A stretch of 64,000 nucleotides of DNA, taken from assembly GCF_016863475.1 (NCBI RefSeq), contig NZ_BOOY01000007.1, positions 1-64,000 on the forward strand. Reading direction: 5' to 3'. Under the pieces are notes generated by a model that ran no database searches, was not told the DNA's origin, and saw only the letters and a list, made by a program, of their open reading frames with translations. Source of the stretch: Spirilliplanes yamanashiensis (GTDB taxonomy: Bacteria > Actinomycetota > Actinomycetes > Mycobacteriales > Micromonosporaceae). Shown piece by piece: positions 41,049 to 48,901 of the stretch. The first letter of the stretch is position 1. Each line of letters begins with the position of its first letter. Position numbers and translations under genes: made by a program.

Positions 41049-42155
41049 TCAGATGTACAGGCCGAAGCGTTCCGGGTCGGCCGGTGTGGTGAGCGGGGCG
41101 GTGCCGGCGCGCAGCGCGTACAGCTCCGCCAGCGTCGCCCCGTCGGGCCCGATGCCGTCGGTGCGGCCCAGCCACGTGGCCGCCTCGGTGGGGGACAAGC
41201 GGCCGACCTCGATGCCGGCCAGGCAGCGGCCCGGGCGGACAACGGCCGGGTGCAGCGCGGACAGCCGCTCGTTGGTGCTGATAGCGATGAGCGCGTTGCG
41301 GCCCTGGCCGAGCAGGCCGTCGGTGAGGTTGAGCAGGCGGGACAGGGCCTGGCCGGCGGTGGCCTTGGCCTCGCCGCGGATGAGCTCGTCGCAGTCCTCC
41401 AGGACGAGCAGCTGCCAGCGGGGGCCGTCCTCGTCGTCGGCGGCGGCGCCGAGGGCGACGCCGAGCAGGTACGCCGGGTCGTTGAACAGCCGTTCGGGGT
41501 CGAGGACGTAGTCGACCTGGCACCAGTCGCGCCACTGCTGGGCGAGCGCCCGGACGGCGGTGGTCTTGCCGGTGCCGGGCGGGCCGTGCAGGAGGAGCAG
41601 GCGGCCGTTGACGGCGTCGGGGGTGACGGCCATCAGCCGGTCGAGGGCGGTGGCGGCGGGGGCGGCGTAGTTGGCGCGGATGGCGTCCCACGGCTCGGCG
41701 GTGATCTTGCGCTCGACGCGGCGGGGGCCGTGCTGGCCGAGGTGCCAGAAGCCGATGCCGACGGCCTTGTCGACGGGTGGCGGGTCGGCGACGGCGCCCG
41801 TGGTGGCGCGGCGCAGGACGTCGTCGGCGAGGGCGGCCTCGACGGCGGTGACGGTGACGACGGCGCGCCGGCTGTCGGTCCAGTGGGTGACGTGCAGGGT
41901 GAAGCCGTCGCCCGCGTACAGCCGGTTGCGGCCGTTGTCCTGGGTGGCGTCGCGCAGCAGCGCCGCGTCGTCGACGCGCAGGGCGGCGTCGGGGCGCACG
42001 TTGTCGAGGTCGGTGGTGCGCGCGTACGGCTCGCGTCCGGTGGCGAACTGCGTCAGGGCGAGCAGGTCGACCACGTCGAGCGGGCGGTCGGCGTCGTCGA
42101 GGCCGCCGGCCAGCGGCAGCCCCGGGCCGGCGACCCGGTGCTGGGTCGTCGTCAT
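41049..42155 (-). CDS. AAA-family ATPase with N-terminal DUF5925-like domain
   Basis: A protein of 368 residues. The first 150 residues (LDVVDLLALTQFATG, YAGDGFTLHVTHWTDSRRAVVTVTAV) look like the DUF5925 domain that accompanies these ATPases. The AAA module has Walker A LLHGPPGTGKTTAVRAL (about 195-211), Walker B LLVLEDCDEL, sensor 1 IAISTNE and the Arg-finger region HPAVVRPGRC. It is a soluble remodelling ATPase of unknown target, common in Streptomyces and relatives. The ATG at 42155 is preferred; another ATG nine bases upstream is possible. It is followed by a hairpin and is probably monocistronic. Confidence 0.85.
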   Translation of the reverse strand: MTTTQHRVAGPGLPLAGGLDDADRPLDVVDLLALTQFATGREPYARTTDLDNVRPDAALRVDDAALLRDATQDNGRNRLYAGDGFTLHVTHWTDSRRAVVTVTAVEAALADDVLRRATTGAVADPPPVDKAVGIGFWHLGQHGPRRVERKITAEPWDAIRANYAAPAATALDRLMAVTPDAVNGRLLLLHGPPGTGKTTAVRALAQQWRDWCQVDYVLDPERLFNDPAYLLGVALGAAADDEDGPRWQLLVLEDCDELIRGEAKATAGQALSRLLNLTDGLLGQGRNALIAISTNERLSALHPAVVRPGRCLAGIEVGRLSPTEAATWLGRTDGIGPDGATLAELYALRAGTAPLTTPADPERFGLYI

Positions 42156-42200
42156 GGTCACCATGATCCGCGCCGGGCGGATCGAGCGACACCGAATAAG

Positions 42201-42232
42201 CGCCGGCCCCCGTGGTGGGACGGGGGCCGGCG
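42201..42232 (-). terminator. GH64 gene terminator hairpin
   Basis: A perfect 13-bp stem (CGCCGGCCCCCGT and complement) with a 6-nt loop, 12 bases after the GH64 stop on the minus strand. Confidence 0.75.
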
Positions 42233-42244
42233 CGGTCCGTGACT

Positions 42245-43441
42245 CTAGTTGAACGGGTCGAGCGTGACGTACGCGTGCTGCGGGCTGCCGTCGTGCACCA
42301 GCGACTCGTGGGCGCCGACGTCGTCGAACGCGAACCCGTACGCCTTGCCGTCGACCATCTGCCCGTGCACCTTGCGCGAGTAGTGGTTGGTCACCACGTC
42401 CTTGTAGAAGTTGGCGTTGGTGGCGTCCGGCTGGTTCGGGTTGGAGTGCAGCGTGGAGCGGTTGAGCGCGGCGCACAGGGTGCGCGAGATCGGGCCGCGG
42501 ACGAGGTCGTTCGGGGCGTCGAGCTCCTTGTAGCAGCCGAACACGGCGTCGCTGGACGGCTTCTGGAAGCTGGTGACGACCTGGCCGGAGGAGTTGCGGA
42601 AGGTCATCACGGAGCCGGAGGTGCGGCCGTAGTAGCGCAGTCCGGGCTGGTTCGCGAACGGTGTGACGACCAGGTCGCGGCCGGTGTAGGCGTTCCAGGC
42701 CTTGGTGATGTAGCTGTCGAGGATGGTGGGCGACAGCTTGCCGGCGGCGATGCCCTTGCCGGGCGCGACGGCGCGCAGCACGGTGCCGTCGGAGCGGGTC
42801 TGGATGAGGTTGCCCCAGCCGCCGGGCTGCTCGCGCAGGATCCGGAAGAACGTGTTGCGGCCGCCCGGCTTCAGCCGGCCGGTGCTCTTCGTGGTGCCGT
42901 TGGGCAGCTTCACGCCGACGGCGTGCGGCACCGCGAACTGGTCGACCTGGGAGCTGTTGAGCCACAGGCCGTCGTTGTTGAGCGTGTACTCCGACCAGTC
43001 GAACAGGATGTTGATGTTCGGGTCGGTGGGGTTGGCGAAGTCGGGCTGCACGAGGCCGCCGGTGGCGAGCCGGAAGTTCAGTTTCTGGCCGAAGGAGAAG
43101 TAGAGCCGGCCGGAGAACTTCGGCAGCCGGAACGTCAGCGTCTGGCCGTTGGCGGGCCCGACGAACGAGGCGTCGGGCGCGGGGACGGGCACCGCGCCGC
43201 CGGCCGGCCAGGGGCGGAAGGTGCCGTTGCGGTCGGCCCAGCCCTGCCGCCCGGACGCGAGGTCGGTGCCGAGGTTGTACAGGTAGACCGTCTCGGCGCG
43301 GCCGGAGTTGTTCTTGATCGTGATGGGGATGGTCGCCGTCGGGACGGCGGCCTGGGCGGGGGAGACGGTCGCGAGAACGGCGGCCGTGGCGGCCACCGCC
43401 GCGGCGGCGAGCGACGCCAGCACCTTTCGTCGGGCAGGCAC
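42245..43441 (-). CDS. secreted GH64 endo-beta-1,3-glucanase
   Basis: A protein of 398 residues with a signal peptide (cleavage near 32, after SPAQA). It matches the laminaripentaose-producing beta-1,3-glucanases: a barrel domain (IPITIKNNSGRAETVYLYNLG) and the crevice motif ILFDWSEYTLNN, LWLNSSQVDQFAVPHAVGV, where the Glu of DWSEY and the Asp of VDQFAVP are the catalytic pair. It cuts beta-1,3-glucan of fungal walls into pentasaccharides. There is no added carbohydrate-binding domain. The GTG at 43441 follows AGGAGGA. A TTGACA promoter with a palindrome directly after the -10 indicates repression by a LacI-type protein. Confidence 0.94.
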   Translation of the reverse strand: MPARRKVLASLAAAAVAATAAVLATVSPAQAAVPTATIPITIKNNSGRAETVYLYNLGTDLASGRQGWADRNGTFRPWPAGGAVPVPAPDASFVGPANGQTLTFRLPKFSGRLYFSFGQKLNFRLATGGLVQPDFANPTDPNINILFDWSEYTLNNDGLWLNSSQVDQFAVPHAVGVKLPNGTTKSTGRLKPGGRNTFFRILREQPGGWGNLIQTRSDGTVLRAVAPGKGIAAGKLSPTILDSYITKAWNAYTGRDLVVTPFANQPGLRYYGRTSGSVMTFRNSSGQVVTSFQKPSSDAVFGCYKELDAPNDLVRGPISRTLCAALNRSTLHSNPNQPDATNANFYKDVVTNHYSRKVHGQMVDGKAYGFAFDDVGAHESLVHDGSPQHAYVTLDPFN

Positions 43442-43475
43442 GTGGATTCCTCCTGAGGAGCGGGACGGGGAGCTG

Positions 43476-43518
43476 TGAGAGCGCTCTCAGGATCACGCCG
43501 GCAAACGACGAGTGTCAA
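43476..43518 (-). promoter_or_regulatory. GH64 promoter with LacI-type operator
   Basis: On the minus strand: TTGACA (43513-43518), 17 bases, TGATCC as a weak -10 (43490-43495), and then the perfect 14-bp palindrome TGAGAGCGCTCTCA (43476-43489), which would cover the transcription start. The palindrome resembles the CebR operator of Streptomyces and shares the core GAGAGCGCTCTC with the site at 52983. Confidence 0.72.
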
Positions 43519-43529
43519 TGCGTCAGGAA

Positions 43530-43583
43530 CAATTATTTCCAATTCATTTCGTGAATTTAATGGTAATTCCATTAGTAATAAAA
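43530..43583. other. AT-rich island with two small hairpins
   Basis: About 55 bases of very AT-rich sequence in an otherwise GC-rich window. It contains AATTCA-N5-TGAATT (43541-43557) and TAATGG-N5-CCATTA (43558-43574), back to back. It lies between the end of the sigma factor gene and the GH64 promoter, both on the minus strand. It could be an upstream promoter element or protein-binding region for GH64, or part of the sigma gene's terminator. Confidence 0.5.
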
Positions 43584-44183
43584 TCAGCGCGGAACGAGGT
43601 CCGGTCCGAGCAGGTCGCGCAGCCGGGACAGCGACCGCGAGCTCTGCGTCTTCACCACCGCCGTCGACACGCCGAGCAGGTCCGCGACCGTCTCGACGCT
43701 GTGGTCCTCCCAGTACCGCAGCACCACGATCGCGCGGTCGCGCACCGGCAGCGTCGCCAGCGCGTCCACCAGCGTGACCCGCAGCTCGGGGTCCGCGGCG
43801 GCGGCGCCGGGACCGCGTTCCGGCACCTCCGCCAGCACCACCTCGGTGTCGCTGCGCCGCCGCTTCTGGTCGAACACGGCGTTCATGAGCACCCGGCGGC
43901 TGTACGCCTCAAGGTTCGCGGTGCGCCAGATGCGCCGCCACGACACGTACATCTTGGCCAGCGCGATCTGCGTGAGGTCCTGCGCGAGGTGCCAGTCGCG
44001 GCACATCAGGAACGCGGTGCGGCGCAGCCGCGGCGCGGCCGACTCGGCGAACGCGGTGAACTCGCGGTCGGCGGCGGCGCGCTCGTCCTGGCGGGCGCGC
44101 AGCCAGCCGGCGCGGCGCCGGGGGCCGGGCGCCGCGCCGGCGGACCGGTCGGCCGGTGCGGACACGTCGGGGGTCGTCGTCAA
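43584..44183 (-). CDS. SigE-family ECF RNA polymerase sigma factor
   Basis: A protein of 199 residues. Region 2 (about 43-110) has FTAFAESAAPRLRRTAFLMCRDWHLAQDLTQIALAKMYVSWRRI, and region 4 (about 135-190) has LVDALATLPVRDRAIVVLRYWEDHSVETVADLLGVSTAVVKTQSSRSL. This is the SigE family (TIGR02983-like) expanded in Micromonosporaceae. The start is unusual: TTG at 44183, four bases after the stop of the preceding gene, is the best-placed codon; a GTG at 44165 is an alternative. The gene upstream encodes a membrane protein in the place where an anti-sigma factor would be, but in reversed gene order. Confidence 0.9.
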   Translation of the reverse strand: MTTTPDVSAPADRSAGAAPGPRRRAGWLRARQDERAAADREFTAFAESAAPRLRRTAFLMCRDWHLAQDLTQIALAKMYVSWRRIWRTANLEAYSRRVLMNAVFDQKRRRSDTEVVLAEVPERGPGAAAADPELRVTLVDALATLPVRDRAIVVLRYWEDHSVETVADLLGVSTAVVKTQSSRSLSRLRDLLGPDLVPR

Positions 44184-44187
44184 CCGC

Positions 44188-45147
44188 TCAGTCCTTCCCC
44201 GGCGGCAGCCCGGGGAACTGCTCGCGGCCGCGCACCACGTCCTCGGCCGGCAGTTCGAGACCCCACCGCGGGTCGAGCACGAGGGTGACGAGCTCCTGGG
44301 TGCCGAGCGCCACGATGGCCGGCTCCGGTCCGCCCGCGGGGTCCGGGGCCGTCGTCGCGGCCGGCGACTCCACGCGCACCGCCGCCGACACCTCCCAGCC
44401 CTTGCCGTGGAACGCGGTCACGGTGCGCACCGGCACGCCGCGCTCGACGGTGTCGCTCACCCCGACCAGGGTCGCGTCCTCGGCCACGTAGCACGTCTGG
44501 TCGTCGCCGCAGGCGCTCCCGGTGGCCACGCGGTCCGACGCGACGATGCCGAGCCGTAGCGTGGCCTTCTCGTACCGGCCGCCGGGGCCCTCGCCCAGCA
44601 CCACGGACTCGACCACGAGCCCCGCCCGGTCGTAGCGCAGGGCGCGGGCGTCGCCGATCTTGAGGCCGGGCAGCAGGCGCTGGAGCAGGCTCATCGCCGC
44701 CGCCGGGGTGAACGGCAGCCGCTTGGCGGCCGCGCCGGGCGGGGGGTCCGGCACGGCGAGGTCGTAGTCGGCGCGCGCCGGCGGGCACAGCGTCACGGTG
44801 GCTTGCGGCGCCGTCGACCGCGGCGGCACGAGACAGGTGGGCCCGGCCGACGGGGGCGCGGTCGGCGGGAGGGCCGGCGGGGCGGCCGACGGGGGAGCGG
44901 ACAGGACCGGGGACGGCGCCCCGGCCGGCAGGTCGGCGGGGCCGCCGCCGGGCCCGGGCAGGCCGATGACCGCCACCGCCACCACGGCGGCGAGCGCGCC
45001 GGCCGCCGCGCCGCCGGTCGTCAGCAGGGACCGCCGGCGCCGCAGCCGCCGGCCGTCGCGCACGGCGTCGCCGACCAGCGAGCCCAGCGGCGGCGGGTCG
45101 TGCGCGGCGAGCTCGCGCTCGAACAGCGCCCGCAGGTCCTGCGTCAC
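44188..45147 (-). CDS. membrane protein paired with the SigE-family sigma factor (possible anti-sigma or sensor)
   Basis: A protein of 319 residues: a short cytoplasmic N-terminus (LRALFERELAAHDPPPLGSLVGDAVRDGRRLRRRR), one membrane helix (about 41-65, SLLTTGGAAAGALAAVVAVAVIGL), a Pro/Ala-rich stalk and an extracellular domain of about 200 residues with four cysteines (CLVPP, LCPPA, SACGDDQTCYV). The cytoplasmic part is too short and lacks a recognisable zinc-binding anti-sigma motif. The GTG start follows AGAGGGAGA. It is transcribed before the sigma gene with a four-base gap, so the pair is surely co-expressed. Role as a sigma regulator is inferred from context. Confidence 0.78.
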   Translation of the reverse strand: MTQDLRALFERELAAHDPPPLGSLVGDAVRDGRRLRRRRSLLTTGGAAAGALAAVVAVAVIGLPGPGGGPADLPAGAPSPVLSAPPSAAPPALPPTAPPSAGPTCLVPPRSTAPQATVTLCPPARADYDLAVPDPPPGAAAKRLPFTPAAAMSLLQRLLPGLKIGDARALRYDRAGLVVESVVLGEGPGGRYEKATLRLGIVASDRVATGSACGDDQTCYVAEDATLVGVSDTVERGVPVRTVTAFHGKGWEVSAAVRVESPAATTAPDPAGGPEPAIVALGTQELVTLVLDPRWGLELPAEDVVRGREQFPGLPPGKD

Positions 45148-45263
45148 GCGATCTCCCTCTCCGGCGGCGCGGTCGCGGCGCCCGAAGAACAGGACGGGAC
45201 GGGACGCCGGTCCGGTAGCAGGTCCCGCGAACTTTTCTCCGCGAACTGTCCTCCGGTACGGCG

Positions 45264-45297
45264 CCGGCCGCCGTCGCGGATCAACGACGGCGGCCGG
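45264..45297 (-). terminator. terminator of the sugar ABC transporter operon
   Basis: A perfect 13-bp stem (CCGGCCGCCGTCG and complement) with an 8-nt loop, 15 bases after the stop of the last permease gene on the minus strand. Confidence 0.75.
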
Positions 45298-45312
45298 ACG
45301 GTGCCCGCGGAC

Positions 45313-46338
45313 CTACTGGATTCTGCGCAATCGGGTCAGGTAGGTCTGCACGACGACGACCACCGCCAGGAACGCCCCGCTGATGACCTGCTGCCAGGAG
45401 ATGTTCACCGAACCCACCTGATTGATGAGGTTCTGGATGACGCCGAGCAGCAGCACGCCCGCGATCGTGCCGGCCACCGTGCCCGCGCCGCCGGTGAGCA
45501 GCGTGCCGCCGATGACCACCGCGGCGATCGCGTCCAGTTCGACGCCCACGCCGATCACCGTGACGCCGGAGCCGAGCCGCGCCGCGTTGACCGCCCCGGC
45601 CAGCCCGGCCAGCAGCCCGGACAGCACGTACACGTTGACCTGGGTGCGCCGCACCGCGACGCCCATCAGCCGGGCCGCGTCCTCGCTGCCGCCGATGGCG
45701 TAGACCGACGCGCCGAACCGGGTGCGGCCCAGCAGCACCGCGCCGCCCGCGAACAGGGCCAGGGCCAGCCACACCGGGTACGCCAGCCCGAGGAACTCGC
45801 CGGAGCCGAACGCCCGGAACGCCTCGCTCCGCACCAGGTACGTCTCGGAGCCCTCGTTGCTGAGCGCCCGCATCAGCCCGCGCGCGCCGAGCAGCGCCGC
45901 GAGCGTGACGATGAACGGCGCCATCCGGGTGTACGCGACGAGCACGCCGTTCACCACGCCGAACGCGCCGCACAGCAGCAGCGGCGCCAGGAACGCGGCG
46001 AGCACGCCCCACTGCGAGGCGTACGCGGCGACCACCCCGCCGAGCACGTACAGCGAGCCGACCGACAGGTCGATGCCGCCCGTGATGATCACGAAGGTCA
46101 TGCCGAGGGCGATGAGCGCCAGCGGCGCCGCGCTGATGAGGATCGTCTCGGCGTTGGCGAGGCTGCGGAAGTTGGGGAACGCGGCGAAGCCGATGGCGGC
46201 CACGAGCACCAGCACGGCGAGGGCGCCCTGCCGCTGCACCGTGCCGACGATGCGGTCCAGCCGGTCCGCGCGCCGCTCGTCGCGCAGCGCGCTCTCGGGC
46301 GGCGGCGCGATCGGCGGCACCGTGACGTCCTGGGTCAT
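45313..46338 (-). CDS. sugar ABC transporter permease (YjfF/RbsC type), second of two
   Basis: A protein of 341 residues with about nine or ten membrane helices. The RbsC/BPD_transp_2 signature is present: LIALGMTFVIITGGIDLSVGS and the EAA-like loop VYAIGGSEDAARLMGVAVRRTQVNVYVLSG, which contacts the ATPase. It has a longer cytoplasmic N-terminus than its partner. The ATG overlaps the stop of the first permease gene (ATGA) and follows GGAGGT. Two different permeases plus one double-cassette ATPase and a YtfQ-like binding protein is the composition of the galactofuranose transporter YtfQRT-YjfF. Confidence 0.92.
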   Translation of the reverse strand: MTQDVTVPPIAPPPESALRDERRADRLDRIVGTVQRQGALAVLVLVAAIGFAAFPNFRSLANAETILISAAPLALIALGMTFVIITGGIDLSVGSLYVLGGVVAAYASQWGVLAAFLAPLLLCGAFGVVNGVLVAYTRMAPFIVTLAALLGARGLMRALSNEGSETYLVRSEAFRAFGSGEFLGLAYPVWLALALFAGGAVLLGRTRFGASVYAIGGSEDAARLMGVAVRRTQVNVYVLSGLLAGLAGAVNAARLGSGVTVIGVGVELDAIAAVVIGGTLLTGGAGTVAGTIAGVLLLGVIQNLINQVGSVNISWQQVISGAFLAVVVVVQTYLTRLRRIQ

Positions 46339-47291
46339 CGCGACCTCCGTTCCCGCGCCGCGTAGACCGCGACGAGGATGATGACGGCCTGCACCATCTC
46401 GGCGGTCGACGACGGCAGGTCGTGCTTGATCATGGTGGCGACGACGAGCTGCATGAGCAGGGCGCCCGCCACGGTGCCCCACACCCGCACCCGCCCGCCG
46501 GACAGCGGGGTGCCGCCGACGACGACCGCGGTGATGGCGCTCAGCTCGATGAGGACCCCCACCGCGGAGGCGTCGCTGGCCTGGATGCGGGCGACGGCGA
46601 GCACGCCGGCGACCGCGGCCAGCGTGCCGGAGACGACGTACACGGTGACGAGGACCCGCCCGACGGGCACGCCGGCCAGCTCGGCCGCGGGCCGGTTGCC
46701 GCCGATGGCGAGCAGCCGCCGGCCGAACACGGTCCGGCGCACGACGAACGCGACGGTCAGCACCAGCGCCAGCGCGATCCAGACCAGGTACGGCAGGCCG
46801 AACAGGCTGCCCGAGCCCAGCTCCACCAGGCCCGGGTTGCGGATCTCGCGCAGCTGGCTGTCGGACACCACCAGCGCCAGGCCGCGCCCGGCCACCAGCA
46901 GGGCCAGCGTCGCCACGATGGGTTGCAGCCCGACCCGGGCGACCAGCAGGCCGTTGACCGCGCCGACGGCCACGCCGGCGATCAGCGCGACCAGGATCGC
47001 CGCGACCACCCCGTAGCCGAGGTAGAGCGGGATGAACGCGGCGGCCAGCGCCATCACCGAGCCGACCGACAGGTCGATGCCCTCGGTGCCGATGACCAGC
47101 GCCATGCCGAGCGCCACGATGACGACCGGCGCCACCTGGATCAGCTGGATGCGCAGGTTGGACCAGGCCAGGAAGTTCTCGGTGAAGGCGATGTTGAACA
47201 GCAGCAGCACGACGATCGCCACGTACACGCCGTAGGCGGGCAGCCAGGCCCGCACCCGCTGTGCCGGGGTCCTGACAGCGACATCGGTCAT
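46335..47291 (-). CDS. sugar ABC transporter permease (YtfT/RbsC type), first of two
   Basis: A protein of 318 residues, RbsC family: VIVALGMALVIGTEGIDLSVGSVMAL and the loop LLAIGGNRPAAELAGVPVGRVLVTVYVVSG. It has about nine membrane helices and a short N-terminal tail. It overlaps the ATPase gene upstream by four bases and the second permease downstream by four bases, so all three are translated as a unit. Forms the membrane pore with the second permease as a heterodimer (inferred from the two-permease composition). Confidence 0.92.
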   Translation of the reverse strand: MTDVAVRTPAQRVRAWLPAYGVYVAIVVLLLFNIAFTENFLAWSNLRIQLIQVAPVVIVALGMALVIGTEGIDLSVGSVMALAAAFIPLYLGYGVVAAILVALIAGVAVGAVNGLLVARVGLQPIVATLALLVAGRGLALVVSDSQLREIRNPGLVELGSGSLFGLPYLVWIALALVLTVAFVVRRTVFGRRLLAIGGNRPAAELAGVPVGRVLVTVYVVSGTLAAVAGVLAVARIQASDASAVGVLIELSAITAVVVGGTPLSGGRVRVWGTVAGALLMQLVVATMIKHDLPSSTAEMVQAVIILVAVYAARERRSR

Positions 47292-48835
47292 GACGCCTCC
47301 TCCTGCGTGGCGGCCGACGCGGCTGCCGAGGAGGCCGCGGCGATGGTGCGCAGCAGCCCCTCCGTGGAGACGTCGGCGCCGTCCAGGGTGCCCACCACGA
47401 CGCCGTCGCGCAGCACCACCACCCGGTCGGCGCCCTCGATGAGCTCCTCGGCGTCCGAGGAGACCAGCACGACGCCGAGCCCCTCGGCGGCCAGCTCGTC
47501 CACCAGCGCCTGCACCTCCGCCTTCGCGCCCACGTCGATGCCGCGGGTCGGCTCGTCCAGCAGCAGCACCTTCGGCGCGGTGGCGAGCAGCCGGGCCAGC
47601 AGCACCTTCTGCTGGTTGCCGCCGGACAGGTCGCCGACCCGCTGGTGCGGGCTGGACGCCTTGATCCGCAGCCGGGTCATGAACCGCTCCACGATCGTGT
47701 CGATCTTCTTCTCCGACACCAGGCCGAGGCGCGACAGCCGGGGGAGCACCGCGAGCGCGATGTTCTCCCGCACCGACAGGCTCGGCACGATGCCCTCCGC
47801 CTTGCGGTCCTCCGGCAGCAGGGCGATGCCCGCCTTGACCGCGCCGACGCTGGTGCGCCGCCGCAGCGGGGCGCCGGCCACCTCGACCGTGCCCTCGTCC
47901 AGCGGCAGCGCGCCGCCGATCGCCTTCAGGGTCTCGCTGCGCCCGGCGCCGAGCAGCCCGCCGAGGCCGACCACCTCGCCCGGGCGCACGGCCAGGTCGA
48001 CGCCGTGCAGCTTGTGCCGGTTGCGCAGCCCGGCGGCGCGCAGCACCGGCTGGGCGCCCTGCACCTCGTGCTCGCCGGTGAACCCGGTGACGCCCTCGCG
48101 GCGCACCTCGGCCATGTCCCGGCCCAGCATCAGCGACACCAGCCGGATGCGTTCCAGCTCCTCCAGCGGGCCGGTGTGCACGACCCGGCCGTCGCGCAGG
48201 ATCGTGACCCGGTCGCAGATCTGGTACAGCTCGTCCAGCCGGTGGCTGACGTAGACGATGCCGATGCCCTGGGCGTGCAGGTCGCGGATGACGCCGAACA
48301 GCGTCTCCACCTCCCGCGGCTCCAGCGACGACGTCGGCTCGTCCATGATGACGACCTTGGCGTCGACCATCACGGCGCGCGCCAGCGCCACCATCTGCTG
48401 CGCGCCCAGCGCCAGCGTGCCGAGCTGCCGGCGCACGTCGGTGCGGACCCCGTAGCGGGTCAGCACGTCGGCGGCCTCCCGGTTCATCCGCCGCTCGTCG
48501 ACCAGCCCCAGGGCGTTGCGGGGCTCGCGGCCCAGGAAGAGGTTGCGCGCCACGCTCATCAGCGGGACGAGGTTGACCTCCTGGTAGATGGTCGAGATGC
48601 CGGCCCGCTGGGCGTCCAGCGGGGTGCCGAACGAGACCGGCTCGCCGCGGTAGCGCACCGCGCCGTCGTCCGGCTGGTAGACCCCGGTCAGCACCTTGAT
48701 CAGGGTCGACTTGCCGGCGCCGTTCTCGCCGACCAGGGCGTGCACCTCCCCGGGCTGCAGGGCGAACGACACGTCGTCGAGCGCCCGCACCCCGGGGAAG
48801 GTCTTGCTGACGCCCGCGACCTCGAGCAGCGTCAC
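47288..48835 (-). CDS. double-cassette sugar ABC transporter ATPase (RbsA/YtfR type)
   Basis: A protein of 515 residues with two nucleotide-binding domains. The first has Walker A GENGAGKST, a Q-loop in IYQEVNLVPLMSV, the family's degenerate signature LALGAQQMVALARA and Walker B VVIMDEPTSSL. The second has a degenerate Walker A (GLLGAGRSE) but a strict signature LSGGNQQKV and Walker B LLLDEPTRGID, the usual asymmetry of CUT2 (ribose/xylose/furanose) ATPases. It powers import by the two permeases. The GTG at 48835 follows GGAGGT; a strong hairpin separates it from the GH2 gene upstream. Confidence 0.94.
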   Translation of the reverse strand: MTLLEVAGVSKTFPGVRALDDVSFALQPGEVHALVGENGAGKSTLIKVLTGVYQPDDGAVRYRGEPVSFGTPLDAQRAGISTIYQEVNLVPLMSVARNLFLGREPRNALGLVDERRMNREAADVLTRYGVRTDVRRQLGTLALGAQQMVALARAVMVDAKVVIMDEPTSSLEPREVETLFGVIRDLHAQGIGIVYVSHRLDELYQICDRVTILRDGRVVHTGPLEELERIRLVSLMLGRDMAEVRREGVTGFTGEHEVQGAQPVLRAAGLRNRHKLHGVDLAVRPGEVVGLGGLLGAGRSETLKAIGGALPLDEGTVEVAGAPLRRRTSVGAVKAGIALLPEDRKAEGIVPSLSVRENIALAVLPRLSRLGLVSEKKIDTIVERFMTRLRIKASSPHQRVGDLSGGNQQKVLLARLLATAPKVLLLDEPTRGIDVGAKAEVQALVDELAAEGLGVVLVSSDAEELIEGADRVVVLRDGVVVGTLDGADVSTEGLLRTIAAASSAAASAATQEEAS

Positions 48836-48854
48836 TCGGATACCTCCTCGTGGT

Positions 48855-48890
48855 GGGCGCCGGCGCCTCGGTGGGAAGGCGCCGGCGCCC
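48855..48890 (-). terminator. intra-operon hairpin between GH2 and ABC ATPase genes
   Basis: A perfect 14-bp stem (GGGCGCCGGCGCCT and complement) with an 8-nt loop, between the GH2 stop and the ribosome binding site of the ATPase gene. It may end most transcripts or protect the upstream mRNA, giving lower expression of the membrane components. Confidence 0.65.
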
Positions 48891-48901
48891 GTCTCATGCC
48901 C

